A stretch of DNA of 64,000 nucleotides from Chrysoperla carnea (GCF_905475395.1 NC_058339.1:13214001-13278000); one strand, 5' to 3'; shown: positions 12,438 through 24,065, counted from the first letter of the stretch. Made by a program: numbers and translations. Notes: generated by a model not told the origin, from the sequence alone.

Positions 12438-13062
12438 AGTAAACACAAAGAAATTTTCTTTTAATTCATCGATTCGCTTTATTTACACGATTATATATTC
12501 TAACTAAGTACAATTTTATTTTCCATCAATAAAATGCATGACTTTAAACTAAAATCAATCTCTTTGAATCCCATTCTATTGTAAATACAAATATTTAGCT
12601 GTACTTGTTCCAATCATTAGGAAATTGTTGGAAAGTATTTTTACTTTATTTCAATATGAAACGACCAACTTCGGGATGAGGTTGTTATTATTTTAATTTT
12701 GTTCAGTGTATATTATAAATATAGTTTACAATAATCTCTAATATTTTGTGGTAAAAAGTGAAAATGTAGTAAACAGAAATAGAGAAAGAATCTCAGCAGA
12801 GTGTATTTGTATGTTTATTGAAATGGAAAAAATAAAGAGTATTATTATTGTTCGGCATTGATTTTTTTGCAACAATTATATTACAGAAAAATAAAAAATA
12901 TTTCTTTTACGTAGATACTCATACCAACATTGCAAACAAAAAATTGTTCTGCTGCAGTATTTATCAGAGTTAGTTGATCATAGTAAGCCCTTCCTGATAA
13001 AACTGCAACGTTAAATTTTTATTATACAGGGTCTGCACACTCTCTACCAGATATAGTACAGC

Positions 13063-13354
13063 TTAAGGAGGGTGACTCGCCAGTAATAGAAAAAAATAAA
13101 TTATTAGATAATGATCCGAATTTTTAGTATGTTATAGTTAACGAAATATATTATTGTATAAAACAAAAATTTGGGTATCTTACCGTTCAATTAAGAGAGT
13201 TTTTAATTAATTAATTCCTCTCTTAATTGATCGGTAAGATACCCAAATTTTTGTTTTATACAATAATATATTTCGTTAACTATAACATACTAAAAATTCG
13301 GATCATTATCTACTAATTTATTTTTTTCTATTACTGGCGAGTCACCCTCCTTAA
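13063..13354. mobile_element. TTAA-flanked foldback MITE
   Basis: The 284 bp element (13067-13350) lies between two TTAA tetramers. It begins GGAGGGTGACTCGCC and ends with the exact complement GGCGAGTCACCCTCC. Nearly the whole element is one inverted repeat, with arms of about 130 bp meeting near 13200, where AATTAATTAATT forms the turn. The few differences between arms include an AGAT versus AGTA change near the outer third. It is non-coding and its end sequence differs from the other TTAA families in this window. Confidence 0.85.
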
Positions 13355-13829
13355 AACTAGTTGATTTAACTTAACTTGCCTTAGTATCTACCAAGTTGTT
13401 TCGTATGAACTGGAGCCAAGCTGAAATCAATTTTTTGTTTGCAATTTTGTTTATTATTTAATGTGTTAGAAAACACTCCAAAAATTATAAAGCAAATTTC
13501 GTATTATTTTTTAAGTTACAGATAATTTAAGTTCATAAGTACAAAACAAAAAATATCGAATTTTGGAGTATTATTAATTAAGTCGTGTAATAAAAATCCT
13601 TTCTTAAAAATTAAAAGCTAAAAAGGAGCAACTTGGGGAACAGAAATAATTTAGTATGAACTATTTGGCTTATCATATGATCCAAGAATCGCTAACTAAA
13701 GATTTAAAAATGTGTAACAATAACAGTAAAACATAAAAAAACTTTTTAAAGGCATTTTTCTTGAAATATGGTTTTATAAAACAGTTCCCAGAATTCTAAA
13801 TAAACTGTTTGAGCTAGGGCTGAAAACTT

Positions 13830-13979
13830 TGCGAAACTTTTTGCAAATAGCTATGTATAGGATATGATTTGCAAAGTTAAAGACGTGAAATATTTAACAC
13901 AGTTGCAGAACGCGTGAGCAAATCTCTCATCACGCGACTAAAAATTACCGAACAGTTGGCGCGAGTGCTGACGGGTTAA
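13830..13979. mobile_element. piggyBac-like MITE, terminal fragment
   Basis: Ends GCGCGAGTGCTGACGGG followed by TTAA (13976-13979). The preceding ~100 bp (CTCATCACGCGACTAAAAAT, then TTACCGAAC) matches, in reverse complement, the left end of the complete element at 39347-39885. The other end of this copy was not identified. Confidence 0.6.
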
Positions 13980-14539
13980 TAAATCTAAAAACTTTGAAGT
14001 AAAATAAAATTAAACTAGTCTTACTAGGGAGAGTTTACTACGATGAACGCTTGGACCAGTATAGTCGAACTGGTAGTTACTGAGTAAGTAATATGTACTC
14101 AGAGTTTTGTATTGTTTGTCACGCTTTATAATTTTCATGATTATTGTTTCAAAAAAACAAAATAAAAATAAGACTATACAACAATGGAATATATATGCAC
14201 ATTTTCTCACGATACCTTTGAACACCGTTCGTTCGTTCATATTTCGAATTAAAAAAAAAAATTTGTTGAATATTGTATAGCATAAACTAGCCTCGAAGAA
14301 GAATGGTATCGCTGCGTTGCATCAGTTTTTGGTCTAATGAACTTCCTGACTTCACCTTATTATTGATAATAATGGAAGAAACTTAAACTCAATTTAATAA
14401 ATGATATAGAACTTAATTTTTAATTCGAAATGTATACTTATTTATAAATAATTTTAGAAGAAATTTAATTTAGGGGACTGTTTTTAATGCATAGATAAAT
14501 ATGACAATGTAATTTCTTTACAACACCACAAAAATAAAA

Positions 14540-14955
14540 TCTCTATATATTATAAATGCGAAAGTAAACATGTTTGTTTGTTTGTTTGTTTGTTATGCGC
14601 TTTCACGCTAAAACTAACGAATTTTTAAAGGAAATGTACCGAATATAGCTGATGTATTAGAATAACACATTAACTATAATTTATAAAAATTTACAATTTT
14701 TTAAATTTTTACAGAAATCTTTAATTTATGGTTCAAAATGATGATTATAGATGGAGCAGACCTATGATCATCATTTTGAACCATAAATTCAAGAATTTTG
14801 TAAAAATTTTAAATAGTAAATGTCAAACAAATCATGGTCAACTTTTTAGATATATTCAATGAATTATGACTATTTTACATTTAACAAAATTGAAAACTGT
14901 GTAAAGCGGTTGTTTTTACTTTTAAGCCCAGTGAAGCGGGCGGGAATCAATCTAG
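14540..14955 (+). mobile_element. Short non-autonomous Helitron
   Basis: It starts with TC after an A (TCTCTATATATTATAAATG) and ends with a GC hairpin (GCCCAGTGAAGCGGGC) and CTAG before a T, matching Helitron insertion between A and T with no target duplication. At 416 bp it has no coding capacity. It contains a TTTG microsatellite (about 14570-14593) and an internal inverted repeat with arms of about 45 bp (14704-14751 and 14769-14815, ~90 percent matched). Related 3' ends occur at 248, near 37641 and near 49259. Confidence 0.75.
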
Positions 14956-16330
14956 TACTAAATATTTTAATAACGTACAGTGTCACAAAAAATACGTCGT
15001 TCAGTACCAGAAACTCTTTTTGGATTTCGGCTTAGTTTAGCTGAAATACTTATTTTATAAACCCTTCTTAAGTTAATAAGTTATTCTTTCCTAGTAAATT
15101 TCTTATACGTAAAATTCCTTAGAAGGGTAAAATTTGAATAGTTTTTCCTAAATCCAGGCAAACTATCAAAAAAGCGAGGCTATTTAAATTTACTAAATAT
15201 TTTTTACGATATCGTTATGTATACAATTCAATTATGCATAGCTCACAGCGTATTTTTTAGGCACTCTATGAGCATCACTCATTTGTATATCCGCTTTTAA
15301 TGTAATACATATTATATTTTAAGTACCACTAAATTTCTTGACTGCATAAGAAACATATATTTGTCATTGACCTTATCATCTGTTATTTTTTGCTTATTTT
15401 AACAAAAATAAATATTTGCAATATGATTAAAACCGTAATCACCCGATTTATTCATAGTTTTTAACAATTAATATATTGATTAAATGCTAGGAGAAGTAGT
15501 TAATTAATTATTTAGTACTCCTGAAGATGAATTTTTTTCGTGAAAATTCGTTCGAATTTCATTTTAGTTGTTATAAAAACTCGTGAAATATCCAACATTC
15601 GTTTTTTCTAGGAAATAAAAAATATTTTTGCATTTTCTAACCAAAAAAAAAAAATACTCGCACCATTTTTTCGCCCAACTCTTGATTTTTCGAGATAACG
15701 ATAATAAAAAAAAATTAAAAATTGACAACTAAATTGGACAACTTTTATCTTGAAAACTAACTAAGATTGTCGAAAAAATTACAAACTTATAGTTTCGATT
15801 TTTCGGGAAGAATTTTACTAGCCGAATTGATTTGCTTAATAATCATTGTATTTAAATGTTATAATTAAAATGTCTCGTGTGAACATCATGTCTCATAAAT
15901 TTTTGAGACCAAAAGGCTACGAAAGAATGAACAGTTAGTTAATCTTATCCATTTTGATTGCAACAATAAACCGCTAATTAAAATGAATTAGTTATATATA
16001 ATTTTTATTTGTCTTATTATTAGTAATCAATCAAAAATTATTTATCTTCAACGGTGGTCTAATGGCCTTAATAGTCTTGGTTAAATAGTCTTTTTTTTAT
16101 TGGGCTTTCATTAAATTAATAACAACTAAAAAGTTATGAAATATTTGCAATATTGCAATGCTCACTTATAATTAAAAAACAATTTGTTCCGATGAGCAAT
16201 CATTATTACACCATAATAATAACAAAATTATAGTACGGTGGTCAAGTGAGCTTTCAGTTTGAATTGTAGCAATTATTAAGGATTGATTTAAGTCACAAAC
16301 ACATATCTTTATGTATGGCGAATAGTATTA
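14956..16330. other. No gene seen
   Basis: AT-rich, repeat-poor sequence between the Helitron and repeat B copy 2. It would be an intron of the FAM89-like gene if the missing 3' exon lies to the left. No exon of that family was recognised on the minus strand. Confidence 0.4.
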
Positions 16331-16339
16331 GAGGAAAAC

Positions 16340-16640
16340 GATACCCCGGATCGATTTTTGAAGTTATTTCGAAAACTATCTGTCTAAGCGTTAAATTAAC
16401 CCGATTTTTGAATTTTTTGGGTTAAAATTACCTTATATACTGAGTTTCATCGAAATTGGAAACATTAACCATTTTTCGATTTTTTGCAATTTTCTTAAGG
16501 GGTACCCTTAAAATCGAGAAAAAAAAATTGTATTACGGAATTGAATAAAAGTCAGTTCATAAGGTAAGTTTGACCCAAAAATGGGTTCATTTGACTATTG
16601 GGAGAATAGTTTTAGAGAAAAAGATACCCGGGAAATAAGA
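16340..16640. repeat. Dispersed repeat B, copy 2
   Basis: Shares with 410-720 the succession 'ttgggtcaaaattacctta', 'gagtttcatcgaaattgga', 'aaggggtacccttaaaatcg' and 'gggagaatagttttagag'. It ends about 80 bp before the splice donor of the FAM89-like exon, so it lies within that gene's intron. Confidence 0.55.
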
Positions 16641-16726
16641 AAAATTCGTAAGCACAATTCGTAGCGAAAACCAATTTGGCCGCCGTACTAATATTAATAA
16701 TAATACTAATAAAAATAGAAACTTAC

Positions 16727-18064
16727 CATTTCCCTACGTAGTATTGCCAATTGTGTATCCAATGTCGTTAATTTACGACCACTATTTGCCGTAACTCGAA
16801 CATCATTATTTACAGATGATTGTTGAGGGGGTGTTGTACTACGTCCAACCAACGACGTGCGTGGAGGCACCACAGGAGCAAATCCATTAGTCGAAGGTGG
16901 CTGTGACACAGACGCTGATAACGGTGGCGGAGGTGGTGAATTAATTGGTGACGTTTGTTTAAATGGATTTGTATTTCTAAGTGGCTGTGTCGGTACACTT
17001 TCCACATTTGATAAATTAAATCCACTTAAACTTTTTGGTAACGGTGGTAATCCTTGTAACGAAGACATTGCATATGAATTATTATACTGCTGTTGTATCC
17101 TGTAAAGAAGTGATTCAGGTATTACAGGATAATCATCGATATTGGGTGAATGGGTTGTAACTGTTATATTATTATTTGTTTCCGATTCGTTAATTGTTAT
17201 TTGACAACTTGAATAACGCACTTGTTTACCATTATCACCCACTTCAAACCAATCAGATTGTTGGATTTTCGATTGAACTATTTTTTCACTTTTGATTTTA
17301 TTATTTTCTAAATCACTATTATTTGAACTAGTGCTGCTTACATTGCTACATGTGTCATCGGATTTTTTACGTTTTAACAATTGATTATTATCACTGTGTT
17401 TTAACTCCATATGATTATTGTTATCAATTATTAAAACTGTATGAGTTGAACCATTATTTTCGTTACCTAACGAACTAAAGTAATCCGAATCACTTTCTGA
17501 TGCACTATTTACTTTATTATATGTTATATTATTATTATTTTTTAATGTTACATCATCCATTGATTTAAATAATTTCTTAGTTTCGTTATTTAACGGACGT
17601 ATTTTACCATAAATTGATTCAGTATGCCCATTGTTATTCTTTACATTTTCTTCTACTATTGATTTTGGTTCATCAGTCTTATTTTCATTGTTGCGTAAAC
17701 TAGGTGATCTATAAACAATTGTTCGAGAAGATGAATCACTTATATTATTTCGATTGTAATCTCTTGTTAAATCTTCCGTACTTTTCGATGTCGAGGATGA
17801 TATTTGTAAACGAGAACGTGGTTTAGGTAAGGGACGATCAATATTCCGTTTGGGTACATTTGGTTTGTATGTACTAATTGGTACGGTGACTTTTGTTACA
17901 GGATTGATTGATGGTACCAATTCAACCGTTTGGGTTGTTGTATATTGATGTTTACGTGATTTTGCCAAGGCTTCTGCAACAATAGCCTTGGAAGGACGAG
18001 GTGGCACCGGTGGTGGAGGTCGTGTTGTATCACGAATTGTACTTTGTCCATTATTTGAACGCAT
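16727..18064 (-). CDS. FAM89: FAM89/LRAP-like adapter, 5' coding exon (partial)
   Basis: Family: leucine repeat adapter proteins (FAM89A/B, LRAP25/35), known as cytoplasmic adapters that bind MRCK-type kinases. The exon encodes 446 residues from ATG at 18064 to a donor (ATG|GTAAGT at 16727/16726, phase 0). Two family signatures are present: GLPPLPKSLSGF at residues 338-349 and LTTLDTQLAILRREM at 432-446, where the exon ends exactly as the conserved leucine-rich segment begins. The remaining conserved segment must be encoded by an exon further left, not found here. Human FAM89 proteins are under 200 residues, so this N-terminus is much longer. It is Ser/Asn-rich, apparently disordered, and has SH3-ligand-like proline runs (PPPPVPPRPSK near the start, PPPPPL and APVVPPRTS later). 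Family call is firm; the long N-terminal function is unknown. Confidence 0.8.
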
Positions 18065-18638
18065 TTTTAACGATACTTTAAAAATTCAAAAATAAACAAA
18101 CTTTATAGGATCTTCGTTTAAAAATCACATTATAACAATCGATCACTAAAACAATCTTTCACTTAGAAAATCACCACGATTAACACTTTTATAAATTCTT
18201 ATTAAATAAAAGTTACTTTTTTTTATTGAATTGACTGATGTAGTCACACCATGACCACAGAAGAGTGAATCATTTTATAATATGTATGATATTTACTAGT
18301 TGATGAAGTTACTCTAGGTCTGTTGTACGAATGCCGCTAGCGAATGTAACCGCTATAATACTTTGGAACACACGGTGGGAGTACACTGTACACAAAACAC
18401 AACGTATTAACAATAATAATAACACAACAAACACTATTATGAGAACTGACTGATTGTAAAGTACCAAGTACTGTGTATAGTGCGGGAGGTGAATTAACAA
18501 AAACAACTTGGAGGAAGGTAAGATTATAAAACACAGAACGAACAAAATAATCATAAATACAAGTTACTCATACTAAGTTTATTCAATAATAGTCGTACGC
18601 GGTGTACATGTATATGTTACAGTTAAAACACTTAACCC
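18065..18638 (-). promoter_or_regulatory. Presumed 5' UTR and promoter region of FAM89-like gene
   Basis: Immediately upstream of the FAM89-like ATG and free of recognised repeats. Short overlapping open frames at 18309-18554 are hydrophobic and look non-coding. No TATA or initiator could be assigned with confidence, so the promoter role rests on position only. Confidence 0.3.
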
Positions 18639-19258
18639 GTCAAAACTACTTGTAACTGGCAAAATTAGTCAAAAGTACTTTTGACTATACTTTCGATGCT
18701 TACTTTCACTTCAATTATTTTTAACTTCAAACAGTGATGTTTACGAAAAATGTTTCAAACAAAAGTTGTTTATTTTGTTTATAAGGAACATTTTTTACAT
18801 TTAAACTTTTGTTCTATCTCTAACGGCTCGATCTCAATTTGTACGTCCTAAGCATGCTAGAAAAAAATTCAGCTTCATATCCTTTTTTCTTTTTTGAGTT
18901 ATCGTGTACACAGACGAACAGGCAGACAGCCGGAAATGGACTAATTAGGTGATTTTATGAACACTTACACCAAAGTTTTGGTCGTTGCATCAATATTAAA
19001 AAGTAAAAAACAACATGCCCGTGCTAACTCGACCACATTTAAGACATGGCAAACTCGCAGATCAGTGAAAGAACACAATTACAGGGTTAATCAAAAAGTA
19101 AAAAACGGTTTTCCTCTAGTGATTAAAACTAGCTTTGACCAGAAGCGTCAGTCAAAACTACTTTTGACCGTAAATTTGCAGTCAAAAGCACTATCAGCCA
19201 ATGATTTTCTGGTCAAATTACTATTGACCAACCTGTGCAGTCAAAAGTACTTTAGCTT
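18639..19258. repeat. Array of ~30-bp units carrying a 20-bp palindrome
   Basis: The dyad AGTCAAAAGTACTTTTGACT is perfect at 18667-18686. Diverged versions occur at about 18639, 19119, 19150-19169, 19180-19199, 19211-19229 and 19239-19258, spaced 28-31 bp within each block. Repeat A copy 2 (18728-19010) appears to have been inserted into and split the array. It lies 0.6-1.2 kb upstream of the FAM89-like start codon. It could be a decayed minisatellite or a cluster of binding sites for a dimeric DNA-binding protein. Confidence 0.65.
18728..19010 (+). repeat. Dispersed repeat A, copy 2
   Basis: Same family as 7445-7860: 'acagtgatgtttacgaaaaa', 'catttaaacttttgttcta', the stretch 'acagacgaacaggcagac', 'gccggaaatggactaatta', then 'gtgattttatgaacac'. 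It is truncated at the 3' side, stopping at 'gcatcaatattaaa'. The open frame at 18957 starts in this repeat and is not a gene. Confidence 0.7.
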
Positions 19259-19729
19259 GTTTTTTTTTTCAGTTATAAGAACTTTTGAATGGAAAAGTGT
19301 TTTGACTGTAACATATACATATTAATACATATACACATACATATTCGTAGAGCAAACAAGTAGATACTTAGATAGTGACCTGACTAGTTATCATTGCCGG
19401 TGTTTAATAAGAATGTATTTTGTATTTATAGTATTTAAGTTATCTATTTTGACTATTATGACTTAAGACTCTGCTACATTCAGTATACTTCCTCATATTA
19501 TAGACCCCCTTTCATAATATCTTTAAAGAAGATTGGTGCCATTATGAAGGAAATGAGATAATATGATTGTATGGAAGCAAACAAGTTTTTGGACTTTTCA
19601 CTTACTTCTATACATTGACTCAAGAAATTCTAGGTTTTCTAAATTTTCAGGACCGCTAGATATTTTGTTAAAACATGTTTTATCGAATGGCGCCTACTTT
19701 AAATCCAACAAAATAAATAAGAGTAATGG

Positions 19730-20032
19730 TTAGGTTAAGTTAGGTTAGGTTAGGTTAGGTTAGGTTATATTGGCTGTCCATGAAGGACACATTTCGGCAA
19801 AAGAGCCCATTGTGATAACATATATGTGTTTTACCACCTTTCCGATGATAATTTCATTTATCAGCTACTTAATTTCAGAGGCTGAGTGCACCTCCTTCAT
19901 GCATATACACATATATGCACTACACCAGCCCATCATAACTATTAATTAAATTAATTTTGTTGCGACGACGTGAATCGAACTTGTTGCGGGCGGAATTGGT
20001 TACGCTTTAACCAACTAAACTAATAGGGCGAC
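19730..20032 (-). mobile_element. tRNA-derived SINE 1, copy a
   Basis: Full-length copy on the minus strand. The head, from 20032 leftward, reads GTCGCCCTATTAG followed by a decayed A box (TTAGTTTAGTTGG) and B box (GTTCGATTCA). The body includes 'ggctgtccatgaaggacac' on the plus strand, and the tail is a run of TAGGT units (about 19730-19766). About 10 percent diverged from the 33250 copy by eye. Confidence 0.85.
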
Positions 20033-20439
20033 AATAAGGGTCATAATTGAGGATAATTTAATACAAATTATGTGTACATGATTTAATATACCCCGATACT
20101 TTTTGACTAGAATAGTAACGTCATAACAGTCACATCATAAAATATCAACTATAGTTATCAACGATAACACCACAGCAAATATTGAATACAACAAGTGAAA
20201 ACAAACAATTGACTGAGTTAATTGTTGAAATACCATGTATAGACAGTGTTGTTTACTCTGTCACATTACACATACATACATGTCACACATATATAACTGA
20301 TAATCCCATATTAATACATAGGTACTATAATACATAGTGTTGATGCGCAATTGTTTGTTTTTTGACGTCACGTAAATAACAAAAGATAATCACTTTTAAA
20401 TATATTAATACATACTATAAAATTTGCACCTAATTAAGG

Positions 20440-20880
20440 CCCTCGTGGGTAAACAGTGATGTTTACAAAAAAATGTTTCAAACAAAAGTTTCTTATTTTT
20501 TTATAAGGAACATTTTTTACATTTAAACTTTTGTTCTATCTCTAACGGTTTACAAGATGGGTCCTACGGACCCAAGACCCAATTGACCTATGATGCTCAT
20601 TTACGAACTTGACCTCACTTTTTACGTCCTGAGTACGCTGTAAAAATTTCAACTCGATATCTTTTTTCGTTTTTGAGTTATCGTGTCCACAGACGGACGG
20701 ACGGACGGACGGACGGACGGACGGACGGACGGACGGACAACCGGAAATGGATTAATTAGGTGATTCTATGAGCACCTATACCAAAATTTTTTTCGTAGCA
20801 TCAATATTTTTAAGCGTTACAAACTTGGGACGAAACTTAATATACTATGTATATTTCATATATACATGGTATAAAAAGAG
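20440..20880 (+). repeat. Dispersed repeat A, copy 3, with (ACGG)n microsatellite
   Basis: Nearly complete copy starting near 'cctcgtgggtaaacagtgat' and ending 'tatacatggtataaa'. At about 20692-20738 it carries some eleven ACGG units, against two or three in the copy at 48634-49042. The tetranucleotide is therefore an expandable internal part of the element. Confidence 0.8.
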
Positions 20881-21229
20881 TATTGAAAAAACCTTATCGT
20901 ACAACTTGAATATATCTTCCAGTTACTAGACTAGAATTACAATTAAGTAATGTGCTTGCTGACTGCTGTTGACTAATAAGTTTACGTAGCCTGACATTGT
21001 CATATCATTATTGTAATATGTACTAATAAATGTTATGTAAATTATAATAATACATATACATATTAAGTGCATTAGAAGAAGAAGCGTATTTAAAATTAAG
21101 GTATATGTGCAATAGAAATCTGTTTAAAGTAGATAGGACAAAAAATTATATGCATTTCTCACATTACTTTCGTATACACAACAATATGTGTAAAATTTAT
21201 ATTCCAGCTTTAATCCGTGACTTCGTTTG

Positions 21230-21975
21230 TACGTATTTGCTAGTGTCCGACCGAATTTTTTGATAACACAGGCACATTGATCCGATTTTATTGGAACTTT
21301 TTTGAACCCCACTAATTTTGAGTCATTCTCTTCAGTTGTGATGTCAGTTTTTCGCTAGTTATCACTAAGGTGCCTAATTCAGGGACCAGGAGTCTATATT
21401 CTTGAAACCTATTATAGCTAAATTAATTTGAAAAGTATGGCCCAAATTTAGTAGGATTACATACTTGGTTTATCAAAATTGGATAAGATTTGAATGTGAT
21501 AGAGCAAAATTAAATTTTTGGATTCTGATGACGTCATAATGATCAAAAATTTGATTTTCTTGATAACACAGGCAAATTTGATCCGATCTTATTGGAATTT
21601 TTTTTGAAACCCACTAATTTTGGGTTATTCTTTTCAGTTGCGTTGTCAGTTTTTGGCTAGCTATCACTTATGTGCCTAATTCCGGGAACCGGACTCCATA
21701 TTCTTGAAACTTATTATAGATAGGTTAATTTTGATCACAAATTTGAAAAGTATGGCCCAAATTCAGTAGGATTAGATACTTGGTTTATCAAAATTGGATA
21801 AAATTTGAATGTGATAGGGCAAAATTAAATTTTTTAGATTCTGATGACGTTATAAAGTTCAAAAATTTGATTTTCTTGATAACACAGGCAAATTTTATCC
21901 TATCTTTTTGAATTTTCTTTGAAACCCACTAATTTTGGTCATTCTTTTCAGTTGCGATGTCAGTTTTTTGCTAGA
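21230..21975. repeat. 300-317-bp satellite-like repeat, cluster 2
   Basis: About 2.4 units in the opposite orientation to cluster 1. The landmark ACTAATTTTG recurs at 21311, 21613 and about 21928 (periods 302 and 315). Each unit has 'gcctaattc.ggga.c', 'tattcttgaaac', 'agtaggatta.atacttggt' and 'gattctgatgacg'. No flanking target duplication was identified. Confidence 0.8.
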
Positions 21976-22185
21976 ATCTGCCTTTTTCACCGCTTTCTAA
22001 GAAAACCTTAGCATAAGACTTACAGTGAAACAAACAAAATAGAAAGTTATTCTATTGTTGACTACATTTTTTTTATATTGTTGAATAAAATATATTAAAT
22101 AATTGAATATTGACATATGTATGGCCTTTGACTATAATATTTATCAAAATAGGCATATACAGCTTGTTTTGCATTCAAAACAACA

Positions 22186-22693
22186 TTAAGGTAGTACCAG
22201 CATGAAATCACTTTTCGACAGATTTGGCCGAATTTTTTTTCTCGGGTTTATAATAGCTTTATTTATGAATTCCTAAAATTTCATAATTTTTGACCGTTTA
22301 GATCGCGAGATATTTAAAGACAAAGTTCGCGATTTTGAGGGTCATGTCCCATTTAAAGCATGTAAAATGTCCGGTCTCTCCAACTATTTTTTATGATATT
22401 ATTATATATTGAAGAAAAAGTAGAAAAAAATGTTTATACAATACAATTCTAAAAAAAAAATTTAGAAATTAATTTTCACTTTCGAGATATTAATTTTGAC
22501 GTAAATTGATCGAAATTGGGACGTTGGCATAATTATTTCCCATTTTAAACGGTCAAAATTTCTGAAACTTTGGGAATTAATAGTAAGCATTATTAAATTC
22601 TTAAATTTAATTTTTCGTTAAATTCTGTCGAAAAAAAAATTGTACCATTGCTTTAACATAGAAACTGCAAATACCATGCTGGAACATCCTTAA
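22186..22693. mobile_element. TTAA-flanked MITE, family 'GGATGT', copy 2
   Basis: Bounded by TTAA at 22186-22189 and 22690-22693. Left end TTAAGGTAGTACCAGCATG; right end on the opposite strand TTAAGGATGTTCCAGCATGG. A second inverted match (CGACAGA near 22216 and TCTGTCG near 22626) lies inside. 508 bp, non-coding. It shares end sequence but little internal sequence with 11789-12437. Confidence 0.7.
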
Positions 22694-23107
22694 CAATAAA
22701 TAATAACATATCATCATAGTTAGTTTAGTCAATCATCAATATTTACATAAAAATAAAGTGCATGTATAACATTTCCATCCTTCCGGTGGGACAAAATCGT
22801 AATTTATTATAACGCACAGGTACTTAATACATTGTTAAACAGTATTTGAAGGTCATATCTATGAATAGAATATTTATTAGAAATTTTAAATATATATTGT
22901 TTGAATTATTACGTAGACTGTCTTTGGTTATTAATCATGCAATTGATCGTCAATCAAAAAACAATAGAAAGTAAAAAACATAAAATTTCTAACTCAAATC
23001 AAAACAATATTTAATCCGAGGAACGATATCCGCAAGCAGGGTAGCCGCTACTAAATGATATATATTCAAAGAACATAAATAAGTTGGGGTATACAACTAA
23101 AAGCGCA

Positions 23108-23402
23108 CGGTTCTTGCCTTAACTATGCGGCCCTTAAGGCGTAACCAATTCCGTCCGCGGTATGCTTAAGGTAGCGGGTTCGACTCTCGCCGTCGCAACA
23201 AAATTAATTTAATTAAAGTTATGATGGGCTGGGGTAGTGCATGGTATATGCATGAATGAGGTACACTCAATCTCTGAAATTGAGAAGCTGATACGTGAAA
23301 TTATCAGTGGCAAGGTGGTAAAACACATATATGATATCACTATGGGCTCTATAGCCTAAGTGTGTCTTTCGTGAACAGCCAATATAACCTAACCTAACCT
23401 AA
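23108..23402 (+). mobile_element. tRNA-derived SINE 1, copy b
   Basis: Plus-strand copy whose A box is disrupted, while the B-box region (GGGTTCGACTC) and body ('gtgcatggtatatgcatgaa', 'aatgggctctatagcc'-like) are retained. The tail is TAACCTAACCTAACCTAA. By its lost A box it should be transcriptionally dead. Confidence 0.8.
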
Positions 23403-23734
23403 GAAAGATTTTGAATATGCAAATCTTCATACTTACAACACACATTATACGAATGTTAAAAACATTATTATCAACAATAATTTTTAAGAATGAATTTAAA
23501 AAAGGCATATTTCAAATATGAATCACGTTTTTATTACACAAATTGTAAACAAAATATGAATTAGTCGCTCATATCATATTTAATTTTTTTTAAATTTTAT
23601 TTTAAGAAATTATCAAGTCTGTGAATATACCATAATCCCACAACCAAAATAAATTCTACGCGGGTGAAAATTAGAAATGATGAAGATAAGAAATTAATAA
23701 AAGTGGAAAATTTTTAACAAGTCAGACATTTCAT

Positions 23735-24065
23735 AAATGCTGTCCGCTATCGTTAATTAAGGGCCACAAAATATAGATACCAGGAGTCCGAACGTAATGT
23801 TGAACGAATGGTATCTCCGCTTTGATTAGGGTAACGAAATCGAGCCTTGGAGATAAACTGAAAATAGAACAATATCTTTGGCTGGTATTAAAATATTCAC
23901 GAAGTTATCTCCCACGATTTTTTTCCGGACTCTCCCGAACCTAAGTAAATAAGTATTTAATGAAAGAGAATTGAAATACACTCGCACTAGGACTCGAACC
24001 CTGATCTCTTTGAATCAAGCCAAGCGCCTTAGCCAGTTAGGTCAAACGTTAAAGCCACTCAAGTC
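23735..24065 (-). mobile_element. tRNA-derived SINE 2
   Basis: A second tRNA-like head on the minus strand: A-box-like TGGCTAAGGCGC followed about 30 bp later by B box GGTTCGAGTCC, then TAGTGCGAGTGTATTTCAAT. The body extends left to about 23735 ('gggccacaaaatatagatac'). It shares no body sequence with SINE 1. Its boundaries are approximate because the tail and target duplication were not resolved. Confidence 0.6.

Noticed and set aside
16810-17105. Other-frame open readings over the FAM89-like exon
   Set aside because: Low-complexity mirror frames of a proline/serine-rich coding exon; the 16727-18064 frame has the family motifs and a proper donor.
18957-19325. 122-codon plus-strand frame
   Set aside because: It starts in repeat A and runs through the palindrome array; residues follow the repeat units rather than a protein fold.
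20692-20738. CRISPR-like short repeats
   Set aside because: A pure ACGG tetranucleotide run without spacers, inside a dispersed eukaryotic repeat.
23980-24065. tRNA gene on the minus strand
   Set aside because: B box and A-box-like motif are present, but there is no closed cloverleaf and it is joined to a SINE-like body.
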